Positions 55,122 through 63,936 of a DNA stretch of 64,000 bases are shown here, one piece after another (position 1 is the stretch's first letter; each line of letters starts with the position of its first letter). The notes beneath the pieces are model-generated. The model did no database searches, had not been told where the DNA came from, and saw nothing but the letters and a program-made list of their open reading frames with translations. This DNA comes from Rariglobus sp041662485 (GTDB taxonomy: Bacteria > Verrucomicrobiota > Verrucomicrobiia > Opitutales > Opitutaceae). Made by a program: the position numbers and the translations under genes. The stretch spans positions 1 through 64,000 of the forward strand of contig JBAZSJ010000020.1 of NCBI GenBank assembly GCA_041662485.1, written 5' to 3'.

Positions 55122-56327
55122 TCAGAGGGCGGCGCGGATGACGGCGCCGAGGCGGGCGATGCCTTCCTCGATGCGGGCCTCGGTGGCGTTGCTGAAATTG
55201 AGGCGCATCGTGTTCTTCACCGGCGAGTCCACCCAGAAGGGCGCGCCGGGGACGAAGGCGACTTTTTCGCGGGCCGCGGCCTTGAGCAGTTCCAGCGTGT
55301 CGATGGATTCGGGGAGCGTGGCCCAAAGGAAGAGTCCGCCGTCGGGTTTGGTCCAAGTGCAGCCGGCGGGAAGGTGGCGCTTGAGGGCGTCGAGCATGAC
55401 GTCGCGGCGGCGTCCGTAGACGGCGCACAGCTTGGCGACGTGGGCGGTCACAACACCGGGTTCGCGGACGTAGCGCCAGACGAGGCGCTGGGTGAAGGCG
55501 GAGGTGTGGAGGTCGGCGGCCTGTTTGGCGGCGACGAGTTTTTCGTAGACCTCGCGGTCGGGGGCGACGAGCCAGGCGACGCGAAGGCCGGGCGTCATGA
55601 TCTTGCTGGAGGTGCCGAGGTAGAGCCAGTGGCGGGCTTCGGGGAAGGTGCCGAGCGCGGGAACATCTTCGCCGGAGAAACGCAGGCGTCCGTAGGGATC
55701 GTCTTCGACCACGGGCACGCCGAAGTGAGCGGCGATGGCGACGATCTCGGCGCGGCGGGCGGCGGGCGTGGTGCGGCCGGTGGGGTTTTGGAAATTTGGG
55801 ATCAGATACAGGAACTTTGGCTTGCGCGGAGATGTTTCGAGGAACGTGCGCAGGGTTTCGGGGCGGAGGCCGTGTTCGTCCGACTCGATGCCGACGGGGA
55901 CGGCTTCGTAGGCTTGAAAGGCCTGGAGCGCGCCGAGGTAGGCGGGGTTTTCGACGAGGACGAGGTCGCCCGGGTCGAGGAAAACCTTGGAGATGAGATC
56001 GAGACCCTGCTGGGAGCCGCTGGTGATGAGGATCTGGTCGGGGGCGACTTTCAGTCCGACGGTTTCGGCGAGATGGGCGCAGACCCATTGGCGCAGGGGG
56101 AGGTAGCCTTCGGTGATGTCGTATTGAAGGGAGGCGGGGCCGTCTTCGGCGAGGAGGGACTGGGCGGCGCGGGCGGTTGCCTCGATGGGAAACAGCTCGG
56201 GCGCGGGGAGTCCGCCGGCGAAGGAGATCACATCGGGGGAGCCGGTGACTTTGAGGATTTCGCGGATGGCGCTCGGCTTGAGGCCGGCGGTGCGTTGGGC
56301 GAAGGCGAAGGACGACGGAGTGCTCAT
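55122..56327 (-). CDS. PLP-dependent class I/II aminotransferase (2-aminoadipate aminotransferase-like)
   Basis: 401 residues of the MocR/LysN-like aminotransferase branch without a DNA-binding domain. Landmarks: VISFAGGLPAPELFP, LQYDITEGYLPLRQW, ITSGSQQGLDLI, the PLP-contacting PNFQNPTGRTT, VVEDDPYGRLRF, the Schiff-base lysine in GTSSKIMTPGLRVAW, and the substrate arginine in MRLNFSN. Likely substrates are 2-aminoadipate or aromatic and branched amino acids. Its ATG overlaps the stop of the small ORF upstream. Confidence 0.85.
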   Translation of the reverse strand: MSTPSSFAFAQRTAGLKPSAIREILKVTGSPDVISFAGGLPAPELFPIEATARAAQSLLAEDGPASLQYDITEGYLPLRQWVCAHLAETVGLKVAPDQILITSGSQQGLDLISKVFLDPGDLVLVENPAYLGALQAFQAYEAVPVGIESDEHGLRPETLRTFLETSPRKPKFLYLIPNFQNPTGRTTPAARRAEIVAIAAHFGVPVVEDDPYGRLRFSGEDVPALGTFPEARHWLYLGTSSKIMTPGLRVAWLVAPDREVYEKLVAAKQAADLHTSAFTQRLVWRYVREPGVVTAHVAKLCAVYGRRRDVMLDALKRHLPAGCTWTKPDGGLFLWATLPESIDTLELLKAAAREKVAFVPGAPFWVDSPVKNTMRLNFSNATEARIEEGIARLGAVIRAAL

Positions 56328-56518
56328 GGCAGGTCTATAGGGTAGGGACGGAAGCGTCCCCGGGGCTCGGGTTCCAGCAAATCCGGTCGCGGGTTGAGAA
56401 TGAGGAAGTCGTTCCGGGCCTGATTGCTCTCAGGACGGGCGGGCTCGCGTTGGATGCGGATCGCGGGGCCGAACGGTTCGGGCCAGCGGGTGCGTGTTTG
56501 GGTGCGTATGGTTTTCAT
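56324..56518 (-). CDS. Small basic ORF coupled to the aminotransferase
   Basis: 64 residues rich in Arg and Pro (MKTIRTQTRTRWPEPFGPAI...). Its stop overlaps the aminotransferase ATG (ATGA), which would allow translational coupling, and it begins after the terminator hairpin. It has no recognisable domain. It may be a real small protein, or an ORF that only carries ribosomes to the next gene. Confidence 0.4.
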   Translation of the reverse strand: MKTIRTQTRTRWPEPFGPAIRIQREPARPESNQARNDFLILNPRPDLLEPEPRGRFRPYPIDLP

Positions 56519-56575
56519 GGCGGTTGTTTTTTAACCGCCCCCTGCGGGTGCTTATCCGGACAGGGCCACAAAAAA

Positions 56576-56603
56576 GCCCCCTCCGGTTGGCACCGGAGGG
56601 GGC
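56576..56603 (-). terminator. Intrinsic terminator upstream of the aminotransferase operon (attenuator candidate)
   Basis: The arms GCCCCCTCCGG and CCGGAGGGGGC are identical to those at 49235-49263, with a 6-base loop and six T following on the minus strand. It lies 17 bases after the leader ORF stop (56620), ahead of the 64-residue ORF and the aminotransferase. Confidence 0.85.
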
Positions 56604-56619
56604 GAAAGTTTTTAAACGA

Positions 56620-56721
56620 TCAAGCCCCTCTCGGCGCGGTGGTAACGGACACGGCGGAGACTGCGACCACGGAAATGTGGGCGAGGGCTTTGGCGGAGGT
56701 CGTGTTGCCGTGGAGGTTCAT
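56620..56721 (-). CDS. Leader peptide candidate upstream of the aminotransferase operon
   Basis: A 33-residue ORF: MNLHGNTTSAKALAHISVVA, then VSAVSVTTAPRGA. Alignment with the 29-residue ORF at 49290-49379 keeps MN, the lysine, AHI[ST]V and the Val/Ala-rich second half. The stretch VVAVSAVSVTT contains five Val, which recalls Val-rich ilv-type leaders. It starts 60 bases after the end of the hydroxylase-like gene. Confidence 0.6.
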   Translation of the reverse strand: MNLHGNTTSAKALAHISVVAVSAVSVTTAPRGA

Positions 56722-56780
56722 TGAAGCGAGCGAAACGAAAGTGAAAGCGGGCGATTGGTCAAGCGCGGGCTTGAAAACGC

Positions 56781-57665
56781 TCAGCCGTTGCGGGCGGCGG
56801 CGCGGCGGTTTTGCACGGCGGCGTCGGCCTGACGGTCGAGCCAGCGAAGGAACGCGAAGCGAGGCTGCGGACTGATGAATTCCTTCGGGTCCACCGGGTG
56901 GCCATGGGGGTAGAGCGTCTCGGGATCGATGTAGGTGCCGAAGACGAAATCGCACAGCGGCAGGCCGAAGACGCCGGAGATGGCCTCGTTGCAGCGGATG
57001 TCGGCGTGGTGGCGGAGGTGGAAGGCATAGGCCTTGCGCCAGATGCGACCGTATTTGGGATGTTCGACGAGGCGGTCCCAGGTGTCCTGAGGCCAGTGCT
57101 CGACCGCGTGGATGAGTTCGTAGAGCGAGAGGGACCAGGCGACCGCGAGGTAACCGGCGAGAAAGAGGGGCCAGGTGGGCAGCAGCAACTGCGCAATGAC
57201 AAGGAATGGCGTGACAATCAGGGCGAACACGAGGAGCGAATACCAAGGGAAGTAGGAGGCTTCGTGCTGCTTTTCCTCCTCGATGGGGAAGGTGTTGTGG
57301 ACGACGTTTTCGACGAGGCCGGGGATTTCCTCGGTGCCGCGCTTCGTCCGGTGATAGCCGATGCGGGTGAGGGCGTGATGGAGGGTATGCTGGCGGTAGA
57401 AGTAGCTCAGGAAAGGGATGAGCGGCGCGTGCAGGATGTAGCGGTGAAAGAAGAACTCAAAGACGCCGGCTCCGGCGTGGACCAAGAGAAAGGTCACGGC
57501 GAACGCAATCCAACTGGCGTCAAGCTGGGCCTTCCAGAGACCGGGAAACACCAGAGCGAGCAGTCCGAAGAGGCCGGCGAGCGTGAGCAGGATGGTCGTG
57601 ATAAAAAGCCACGGGGAGAATTTCTCTTCGTGTTGGTGGGCGCCCTCGTGGGAATGGTCGGACAT
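56781..57665 (-). CDS. Fatty-acid hydroxylase/sterol desaturase family membrane protein
   Basis: 294 residues with several transmembrane helices and the histidine clusters of the diiron hydroxylase family: FFFHRYILH, RQHTLHHALTRIGYH, YELIHAVEHW and FHLRHHADI. An N-terminal His/Glu-rich tail (MSDHSHEGAHQHEE) may bind metal. The substrate is probably a lipid or isoprenoid. Confidence 0.8.
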   Translation of the reverse strand: MSDHSHEGAHQHEEKFSPWLFITTILLTLAGLFGLLALVFPGLWKAQLDASWIAFAVTFLLVHAGAGVFEFFFHRYILHAPLIPFLSYFYRQHTLHHALTRIGYHRTKRGTEEIPGLVENVVHNTFPIEEEKQHEASYFPWYSLLVFALIVTPFLVIAQLLLPTWPLFLAGYLAVAWSLSLYELIHAVEHWPQDTWDRLVEHPKYGRIWRKAYAFHLRHHADIRCNEAISGVFGLPLCDFVFGTYIDPETLYPHGHPVDPKEFISPQPRFAFLRWLDRQADAAVQNRRAAARNG

Positions 57666-57833
57666 GATTAGTGGACTGGTTGGGGATGCGCCTGGACGGG
57701 CGGACTCTTCAATGGGGCACCCACCCCATCAGCAAAAGAGGCCGACGCCTAGCGTATTCTCCGTGGAATTCGGAGGTTGGGTTAACCTGTTGCATTTGGC
57801 GCGTGAGGCGAACGGTCGGAGCCGGCCGAAGGA

Positions 57834-58580
57834 TCACTTGTTGCCGCCGAAAAGACTCTTGATGCCCTTGACGGCGCCCGAGGCGGCGTCGCCTGCGCCT
57901 GAGCCGATCTGGCCGACGGAGTGGGCGACCGCGCTGACAATGCCGCCGAGGATGTTGGTAACGACCTTGGCGGCGGCCTGGTCCGGAGTGATGCCGCCTT
58001 CCTTGGTGCCGAGGTCGGTGATCGTGATCGGAGGCATCGGGAGGGTTGCGGCGGTGCCGCTGACGCCGAGCGTGACCTTGGCGTTCTGGAGGCGGAAGCT
58101 CTTGACCTCAAATTTTATGGGCTTGGCCGGTTTTTCGGTGGACTTTTCAACGGGCTTGTCCGCGGTGCCGCCGGTGGCCTTTTCGATGTTTTTAAGGAGG
58201 TCGCCGATGTTGCTGCTGACGAGTTTCGTCTCGTAGACGAATTCGGGGCTGTCGATGAGAACCTCTTTGATGACGGCGTGACCGCCGAGGAGGGCGCCGG
58301 GCAGGGACAGGGGGGCGACGCTCACGTGGACCTTGCCCATGTAAAACGCCTTGTCGCTTTTCCATCCTTCGGGGTTGCCGACGAAGAGGCCGGACATCGT
58401 GAAGGAGCCGGTGAAGGGCGAGACGCTGACGCTGTCCACGGTGACCTTGGTGCCGGTGATCTTGGGGCCGAAGGTGTTGACACTCTTGGTGATGATGGGG
58501 CCGAGCGTGAAGGTCAGCACGATGCCGCCGATCAACACGAGACCGAAGAGGACACCGAGGATGACGAGGAGTTTTTTCAT
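57834..58580 (-). CDS. AsmA-like membrane-anchored protein
   Basis: The ATG at 58580 gives 248 residues: one N-terminal helix (LLVILGVLFGLVLIGGIVLTF), then a beta-rich domain (VTVDSVSVSPFTGSFTMSGLFVGNPEGW, VIKEVLIDSPEFVYE, FRLQNAKVTLG) as in the N-terminal chorein-like part of AsmA proteins. A Gly/Ala-rich end follows. AsmA-like proteins are linked to lipid transport between membranes. It is far shorter than full AsmA. Confidence 0.7.
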   Translation of the reverse strand: MKKLLVILGVLFGLVLIGGIVLTFTLGPIITKSVNTFGPKITGTKVTVDSVSVSPFTGSFTMSGLFVGNPEGWKSDKAFYMGKVHVSVAPLSLPGALLGGHAVIKEVLIDSPEFVYETKLVSSNIGDLLKNIEKATGGTADKPVEKSTEKPAKPIKFEVKSFRLQNAKVTLGVSGTAATLPMPPITITDLGTKEGGITPDQAAAKVVTNILGGIVSAVAHSVGQIGSGAGDAASGAVKGIKSLFGGNK

Positions 58581-58737
58581 GGTGTAAAAGGTTGATGGGA
58601 GCCTACCGCGGGGCGGGATGACGGCAAGCCCGCACGTTGTTCGCCATGACGTTGTGTTTCCATGCCGCAAGGAATGCGCAGCCCTTGCCAACGTGCGGTT
58701 GGTATATGCCGGGGTTTGCCTGCATACTGGCGGCGCA

Positions 58738-60228
58738 ATGAGTCAGACCCTTCCCATTCTTACCGCTGATGAAGCGGCTGCCCTGATCCAAAACGGCCAG
58801 ACCCTCGGGGTCAGTGGCTTCACGCCCGCCGGCGCGGCCAAGGCGGTGCCCCGTGCGCTCGCGGCCCGCGCCCGCGCCGAACATGCGGCGGGAAGGCCGT
58901 TCAAGGTCGCCATCGTTTCCGGCGCCTCGACGGGAGACTCGCTCGACGGCGAGCTGGCCCGCGCCGAGGCCATCTCCTGGCGCACGCCCTACCAGAGCAA
59001 CAAATCCCTGCGCGACGGCATCAACGCGGGGAAAATCCGTTTTTTTGACATGCATCTCTCGCACTTGCCGCAGCAGGTGCGCAGCGGGTTTCTCGGGCAG
59101 TTCGACTGGGCGATCGTCGAGGCCTGCGACGTCACCCCCGAAGGCGAGATCGTGCTGAGCACCTCGGTCGGCGCCTCCCCGACATTTTTGCGTTGCGCGA
59201 AGAAGGTGATCATCGAGCTCAACCGTTTCCATTCGCCCAAGCTCCGCGGCTTCCACGACATCTATGAGCCGCTCGATCCTCCCCACCGCCTGCCGATCCC
59301 GATCACCCGTCCTTCGGACCGCATCGGGACCGAGACGGTCAAAATCGATCCGCGCAAGATCGTCGGCATCGTCGAGAACAACCAGCCGGACGAGACCGGC
59401 GGCTTCGATCCGGCCGACGACACCACCACGGCCATCGGACGCAACGTCGCCGAGTTCATCGCCGGCGAACTGCGCGCGGGCCGCATTCCCAAGGAATTTC
59501 TCCCCATCCAGTCCGGCGTGGGCAACATCGCCAACGCCGTTCTCGGCGGACTCGGCGCGCATCCCGACATCCCCTCGTTCGAGATGTATTCCGAGGTGAT
59601 CCAAGACTCCGTCATCGACCTCGTGAAGTCCGGCAAGATCAAGTTCGCCACGGGCACGTCGCTCACGATCGCGAAGGACAAGCTGCTGAAGTTTTACGAC
59701 GACCTGGAGTTTTTCCGCTCCCGCATCCTTCTGCGTCCGCAGGAAATCACCAACAATCCCGAGATCGTGCGCCGTCTCGGCATCATCACCGTCAACACCG
59801 CCATCGAGGTGGACATCTTCGGCAACATCAATTCGACGCACATCATGGGCTCCAACCTCATGAACGGCATCGGCGGTTCGGGCGATTTTACGCGCAACGC
59901 CCACATCTCCATCTTCACCTGCCCGTCCTCCGCCAAGGGCGGCAAGATCAGCACCATCGTGCCGCTGGTCTCGCACATGGACCACAGCGAGCACTCCGTG
60001 CAGGTCGTGGTCACGGAAAACGGGATCGCCGACCTGCGCGGCAAGACCCCCAACGAGCGCGCCCGGCTTATCATCGAGAAGTGCGCGCATCCCCAGTTCC
60101 ACGACTCGCTCATGGCCTACGCCGAGATGGCCAAGCACGGCCAGACGCCGCAGACGCTCACCAAGGCTTTTGCCTTCCACGAGCAGTTCCTGCGCACCGG
60201 CGACATGCGCGGGGCGATCTCCGTCTGA
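58738..60228 (+). CDS. Acetate/succinate CoA-transferase (acetyl-CoA hydrolase family)
   Basis: The ATG at 58738 gives 496 residues. Family landmarks: GQTLGVSGFTPAGAAKAVP, VAIVSGASTGDSLDGELARA, LPIQSGVGNIANAVLGGL, the catalytic Glu in FEMYSEVIQDSVIDL, and GIGGSGDFTRNAHISIF. This is the succinyl-CoA:acetate transferase type, which exchanges CoA between acids in fermentation or an altered TCA cycle. The gene is complete and has its own promoter region. Confidence 0.88.
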   Translation: MSQTLPILTADEAAALIQNGQTLGVSGFTPAGAAKAVPRALAARARAEHAAGRPFKVAIVSGASTGDSLDGELARAEAISWRTPYQSNKSLRDGINAGKIRFFDMHLSHLPQQVRSGFLGQFDWAIVEACDVTPEGEIVLSTSVGASPTFLRCAKKVIIELNRFHSPKLRGFHDIYEPLDPPHRLPIPITRPSDRIGTETVKIDPRKIVGIVENNQPDETGGFDPADDTTTAIGRNVAEFIAGELRAGRIPKEFLPIQSGVGNIANAVLGGLGAHPDIPSFEMYSEVIQDSVIDLVKSGKIKFATGTSLTIAKDKLLKFYDDLEFFRSRILLRPQEITNNPEIVRRLGIITVNTAIEVDIFGNINSTHIMGSNLMNGIGGSGDFTRNAHISIFTCPSSAKGGKISTIVPLVSHMDHSEHSVQVVVTENGIADLRGKTPNERARLIIEKCAHPQFHDSLMAYAEMAKHGQTPQTLTKAFAFHEQFLRTGDMRGAISV

Positions 60229-60292
60229 GGGAGGTTCGGCAACTTTTACCTTGTCAGCGGCGGTGCGCGCCCCTGCTTTGGCGCGTTCACTC

Positions 60293-62134
60293 ATGGCGTC
60301 CAACTATACCGAAGCCTCGATCAAGACCCTTTCCCCGCTTGAGCACATCCGCCTGCGTCCCGGCATGTATATCGGGCGCCTGGGCACCGGCACCCACGCC
60401 GAGGATGGCATCTACGTGCTCATCAAGGAGACCATCGACAACTCCATCGACGAGTTCACGATGGGCTACGGCAAGAAGATCGAGATCGAGCTCACCGACC
60501 GCACCGTGCGCGTGCGCGACTACGGACGCGGCATCCCCCTCGGCAAACTCGTCGACTGCGTGTCGATCATCAACACCGGCGCGAAATACGACAGCGAGAC
60601 CTTCCAAAAATCCGTCGGTCTGAACGGCGTCGGCCAGAAGGCCGTCAACGCGCTCTCCGTTTACTTCTCCGCCCAGGCCGTCCGCGAGGGCGAGACGCGC
60701 ATCGTCGAATTCGAGCAGGGCAAGCTCCGCAAGGACCACAAAACCCACAAGACCACCGAGAAGAACGGCACGATCATCGCCTTCACGCCCGACGAGGCGC
60801 TCTTCGGCAAGGACTTCAAGTTCCGCAACGAGTTCATCGAGGAGATGCTCTGGAACTACGCCTACCTCAACCGCGGCCTCACGCTCACCTTCAACGGCAA
60901 GGCCTACAAATCCGAGTTCGGCCTCAAGGATCTCCTCACCAAGAAGCTCACCGGCGAACCGCTCTACCCGATGGCCCACCTCGAGGCCGAGGACATCGAG
61001 GTCGCCCTCACCCATGGCGCGCACTACGGCGAGGAATACTACTCCTTCGTCAACGGCCAGCATACCACCATGGGCGGCACCCACCTCACCGCCTTTCGCG
61101 AGAGTCTGGTCACGACCCTGCGCAACTTCTTCAAGAAGGACTACGACGCCGCCGACGTCCGCCAGTCGATCATCGCCGCCGTTTCGTTGCGCGTGCAGGA
61201 GCCGGTTTTCGAATCGCAGACCAAGACCAAGCTCGGCTCGAACGACCTCGGCCCGAAAGGCCCGTCCATCCGCCAGTTCATCGGCCAGTTTCTCCAGCAG
61301 CAGCTCGACAACTGGCTCCATCGCAATCCCGAGGCGGCCGAGGCCATCAAGCGCAAGATCGAGGACAGCGAGCGCGAGCGCAAAGAACTCTCCGGCATCC
61401 GTAACCTCGCCCGCGAGCGCGCCAAGAAGGCCTCGCTGCACAACCGCAAGCTGCGCGACTGCCGCGTCCACCTCGACTCGAAGGACAAGCGCGCCGAGGA
61501 CAGCACGCTCTTCATCGTCGAGGGTGACTCCGCCTCCGGATCGCTCACGTCGTGCCGCGACGTGCAGACGCAGGCCGTCTTCGCGCTGAAGGGAAAGCCG
61601 CTCAACACCTTCGGCCTGACGAAAAAAGTCATCTACGAGAACGAGGAATTTCACCTCCTCCAGAGCGCGCTCAACATCGAGGAGGGCATGGAGACCCTGC
61701 GCTACAACCGCGTGATCATCGCGACCGACGCCGACGTGGACGGAATGCACATCCGGCTGCTGCTGCTCTCGTTCATCCTCCAGTTTTTCCCCGAGCTGAT
61801 CACGCAGGGACATCTGTTCATCCTGGAGACGCCGCTCTTCCGTGTGCGGACCAAGAAGCAGACGATCTATTGCTACTCCGAAGCCGAGAAACAATCCGCG
61901 CTCCACAAGCTCGGCCAGAGCGCCGAGATCACGCGCTTCAAAGGCTTGGGCGAGGTCTCGCCGGCCGAGTTCAAGGACTTCATCGGCGAAAACATCCGCG
62001 CCGAAAAAGTCACCCTCGACCGCCTGCACGACGTGAATGGCCTGCTCACGTTCTACATGGGCAAAAACACGCCCGACCGGCAGGATTTCATCATCGGGAA
62101 TCTGAGGGTGGAGAAAGATCTCGTGGAGGCCTGA
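60293..62134 (+). CDS. Type IIA DNA topoisomerase B subunit (GyrB/ParE-like)
   Basis: The ATG at 60293 gives 613 residues. GHKL ATPase: KETIDNSIDEF, RVRDYGRGIPLGKLVDC, VGLNGVGQKAVNALS. Transducer region: KTKLGSNDLG. TOPRIM: LFIVEGDSASGSL and ATDADVDGMHI. At this size, ParE-like subunits pair with a ParC-like A subunit, but no A subunit follows in the window. Instead, copies of its own 3' end lie downstream (62961 and 63962). Confidence 0.9.
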   Translation: MASNYTEASIKTLSPLEHIRLRPGMYIGRLGTGTHAEDGIYVLIKETIDNSIDEFTMGYGKKIEIELTDRTVRVRDYGRGIPLGKLVDCVSIINTGAKYDSETFQKSVGLNGVGQKAVNALSVYFSAQAVREGETRIVEFEQGKLRKDHKTHKTTEKNGTIIAFTPDEALFGKDFKFRNEFIEEMLWNYAYLNRGLTLTFNGKAYKSEFGLKDLLTKKLTGEPLYPMAHLEAEDIEVALTHGAHYGEEYYSFVNGQHTTMGGTHLTAFRESLVTTLRNFFKKDYDAADVRQSIIAAVSLRVQEPVFESQTKTKLGSNDLGPKGPSIRQFIGQFLQQQLDNWLHRNPEAAEAIKRKIEDSERERKELSGIRNLARERAKKASLHNRKLRDCRVHLDSKDKRAEDSTLFIVEGDSASGSLTSCRDVQTQAVFALKGKPLNTFGLTKKVIYENEEFHLLQSALNIEEGMETLRYNRVIIATDADVDGMHIRLLLLSFILQFFPELITQGHLFILETPLFRVRTKKQTIYCYSEAEKQSALHKLGQSAEITRFKGLGEVSPAEFKDFIGENIRAEKVTLDRLHDVNGLLTFYMGKNTPDRQDFIIGNLRVEKDLVEA

Positions 62135-62184
62135 GGCCGCTGGTTTGCGTTGCGGCGCGAGCGACCTTGGAGCCATATCGTGCC

Positions 62185-62934
62185 ATGCGCACGATTCGAC
62201 TGCTGGGGGTGTTGTTCTGGTTTGGCGTAAGCCCGTTCGCCGTCCACGCGACGATCTTAGATGTGGCTTTGGATGGGGTGTCCTTTAAATCGCTTGAAGA
62301 AGCGAAAGCTGGAGCGACATGGGGGAGTGCATCAAATGTCCCGCTGGATTTTACTGCGGAGGGATTGGGCTGCGAATCGGCTTCTGGAAATTCTTTCGTC
62401 GAGGCGTGGGTTCAGACCAATCCAATCGCCGTGGGCTCCTATCGCCAGCCTTGGCGTTTTGGAGGGTTTCGGATTGAGGTATATGGTTTCGTGGACGAGC
62501 GATGGCCACTGGTAGATCGGGTCTTCGTGCGACACAGTCCGGATCGTAAACATTGGACGACGTGGGGTCAGATGGTTCGATCCGACCAGAGTAAGCGGAT
62601 GCTTTTTGGGTGCGAACTGGCTATTCCGCGCACCACTCGGGCGAGATACGAGGAGTTGCTTGCCGGTTTCGCCAAGACCAACCCGCCGAATCCAAAATTT
62701 CAAGAGGACGCCGTGCGCTGGATTCTCTCCAAGGATCCCGGCTACTTCGAAAAGGAAACTCCGTTCATCGGCTACGTGCAATTTCTGATCGAAGCTCACG
62801 TGGGGAGCGGTTCACGGCGCCTAAAGGGAGTGAGCGTTTGCAGTGATAGTATCGTGGATGAGTTAAGGTGGCACCTCACGGATGCTAATCGCTCCGAATA
62901 CGAAGGGAAGAAGTGGGGCTTTTTTGCGCCATAG
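62185..62934 (+). CDS. Secreted protein, paralogue 1 of the tandem array
   Basis: 249 residues with a signal peptide (MRTIRLLGVLFWFGVSPFAVHA). The mature part has VEAWVQTNPIAVGSYRQPWRFGGFRIEVYGF, VFVRHSPDRKHWTTW and a C-terminal DELRWHLTDANRSEYEGKKW. It is clearly related to the gene at 63097 across its whole length. I do not recognise the family. The HSPDRKHWTTW motif and the beta-rich make-up suggest a secreted sandwich-type domain. Confidence 0.75.
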   Translation: MRTIRLLGVLFWFGVSPFAVHATILDVALDGVSFKSLEEAKAGATWGSASNVPLDFTAEGLGCESASGNSFVEAWVQTNPIAVGSYRQPWRFGGFRIEVYGFVDERWPLVDRVFVRHSPDRKHWTTWGQMVRSDQSKRMLFGCELAIPRTTRARYEELLAGFAKTNPPNPKFQEDAVRWILSKDPGYFEKETPFIGYVQFLIEAHVGSGSRRLKGVSVCSDSIVDELRWHLTDANRSEYEGKKWGFFAP

Positions 62935-63096
62935 GATCTGCTCCTTGGTTCGGGTGCGAACGTTCTGCACGAGTAAAAATACGCCCGACCGACAAGACTT
63001 CATCATCGGGAATCTGCGGTTGGAGGAGGAACTAGTTGAAGCCTGAGGCCGCTAGTTTGCGTTGCGGCTCTGGTTGGTGGCATTCTTTATGGCGCT

Positions 63097-63936
63097 ATGC
63101 GCACGATTCGATTGTTGGGAGTTTTGTTCTTGTTTGTGGCGAGTCATCTCGCCGTGCGCGCTACGATCTTGGCCTTTGTTGGCGAGCGATTGGATTTCGA
63201 TTCGCCCGACGCGGTGAAGGACAAGGCCACTTGGGGTGGCCCGACTGAACACCCGCTTGATTTTAAAGCGGGTGGATTGGGTAGCGAATCCGTTATGGAG
63301 CGTGGCGAAATTGACGCTTGGGTGCGGACGAACCCCATGGCTTTGGGGAGTTGGGGGCAGCCCTGGCGCTTTGCCGGATTCAGCGTCGAAGTGCAGGGCT
63401 TTAAGGATGGGCAACGCTCGTGCGTGGCCCGCGTGTTCGTGAGACACAGTCCCGACCGCAAGCACTGGACGACCTGGAGCGCGATGTCGCTCAAGACGGC
63501 TGAGGAGTTGGAGGCGGAAAGGATAGTCATGAAAAAGAATTTTAAAAACTCGCTTGGTCCGTTTGGGGATGAATCGCGCCCGTTGGATCAGTGGAACAAG
63601 GCTGTTTTTCATTGTTCACTGGAGGTTCCCCGCACTACGCGCGCGAGCTATGAGCAACTGCTCGAGGCCTTCGCGAAGACGAAGCCGCCCCGCCCTAAAT
63701 TTCAGGAAGACGCCGTGCGTTGGATACTGGCTCAGTATCCGCATTATTTTGAAAATCAGCCGCCGTTTCTCGGTTACGTGCAGTTTTTATTTGAGATAAA
63801 CGTCGGTCAAAGCCCGCGCCGCCTGAAGAGCGTGACTATTGGAGGATTCAGCCTCTCGGACGAGTTGATGGGGCATCTCACGGACGCTAACCGTGCCGAA
63901 TACGAGGGGAAGAAGTGGAGCTTTGTTGCCCCTTAG
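63097..63936 (+). CDS. Secreted protein, paralogue 2 of the tandem array
   Basis: 279 residues, starting MRTIRLLGVLFLFVASHLAV. It shares PWRFAGFSVEVQGF, VFVRHSPDRKHWTTWSAM, FQEDAVRWIL and HLTDANRAEYEGKKW with paralogue 1 and has an extra ~30-residue lysine-rich insert after the HSPDRKHWTTW motif (EELEAERIVMKKNFKNSLGP). The divergence is substantial, so the duplication is not recent. Confidence 0.75.
   Translation: MRTIRLLGVLFLFVASHLAVRATILAFVGERLDFDSPDAVKDKATWGGPTEHPLDFKAGGLGSESVMERGEIDAWVRTNPMALGSWGQPWRFAGFSVEVQGFKDGQRSCVARVFVRHSPDRKHWTTWSAMSLKTAEELEAERIVMKKNFKNSLGPFGDESRPLDQWNKAVFHCSLEVPRTTRASYEQLLEAFAKTKPPRPKFQEDAVRWILAQYPHYFENQPPFLGYVQFLFEINVGQSPRRLKSVTIGGFSLSDELMGHLTDANRAEYEGKKWSFVAP

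Noticed and set aside
54780..56345. 521-residue plus-strand open frame opposite the aminotransferase
   Set aside because: Shadow frame. It starts inside the DUF2937 gene and crosses a hairpin and an intergenic gap.
60287..62176. 629-residue minus-strand open frame opposite the topoisomerase gene
   Set aside because: It is a shadow of a highly conserved gene; the Leu/Glu/Val-rich low-complexity translation is not protein-like.
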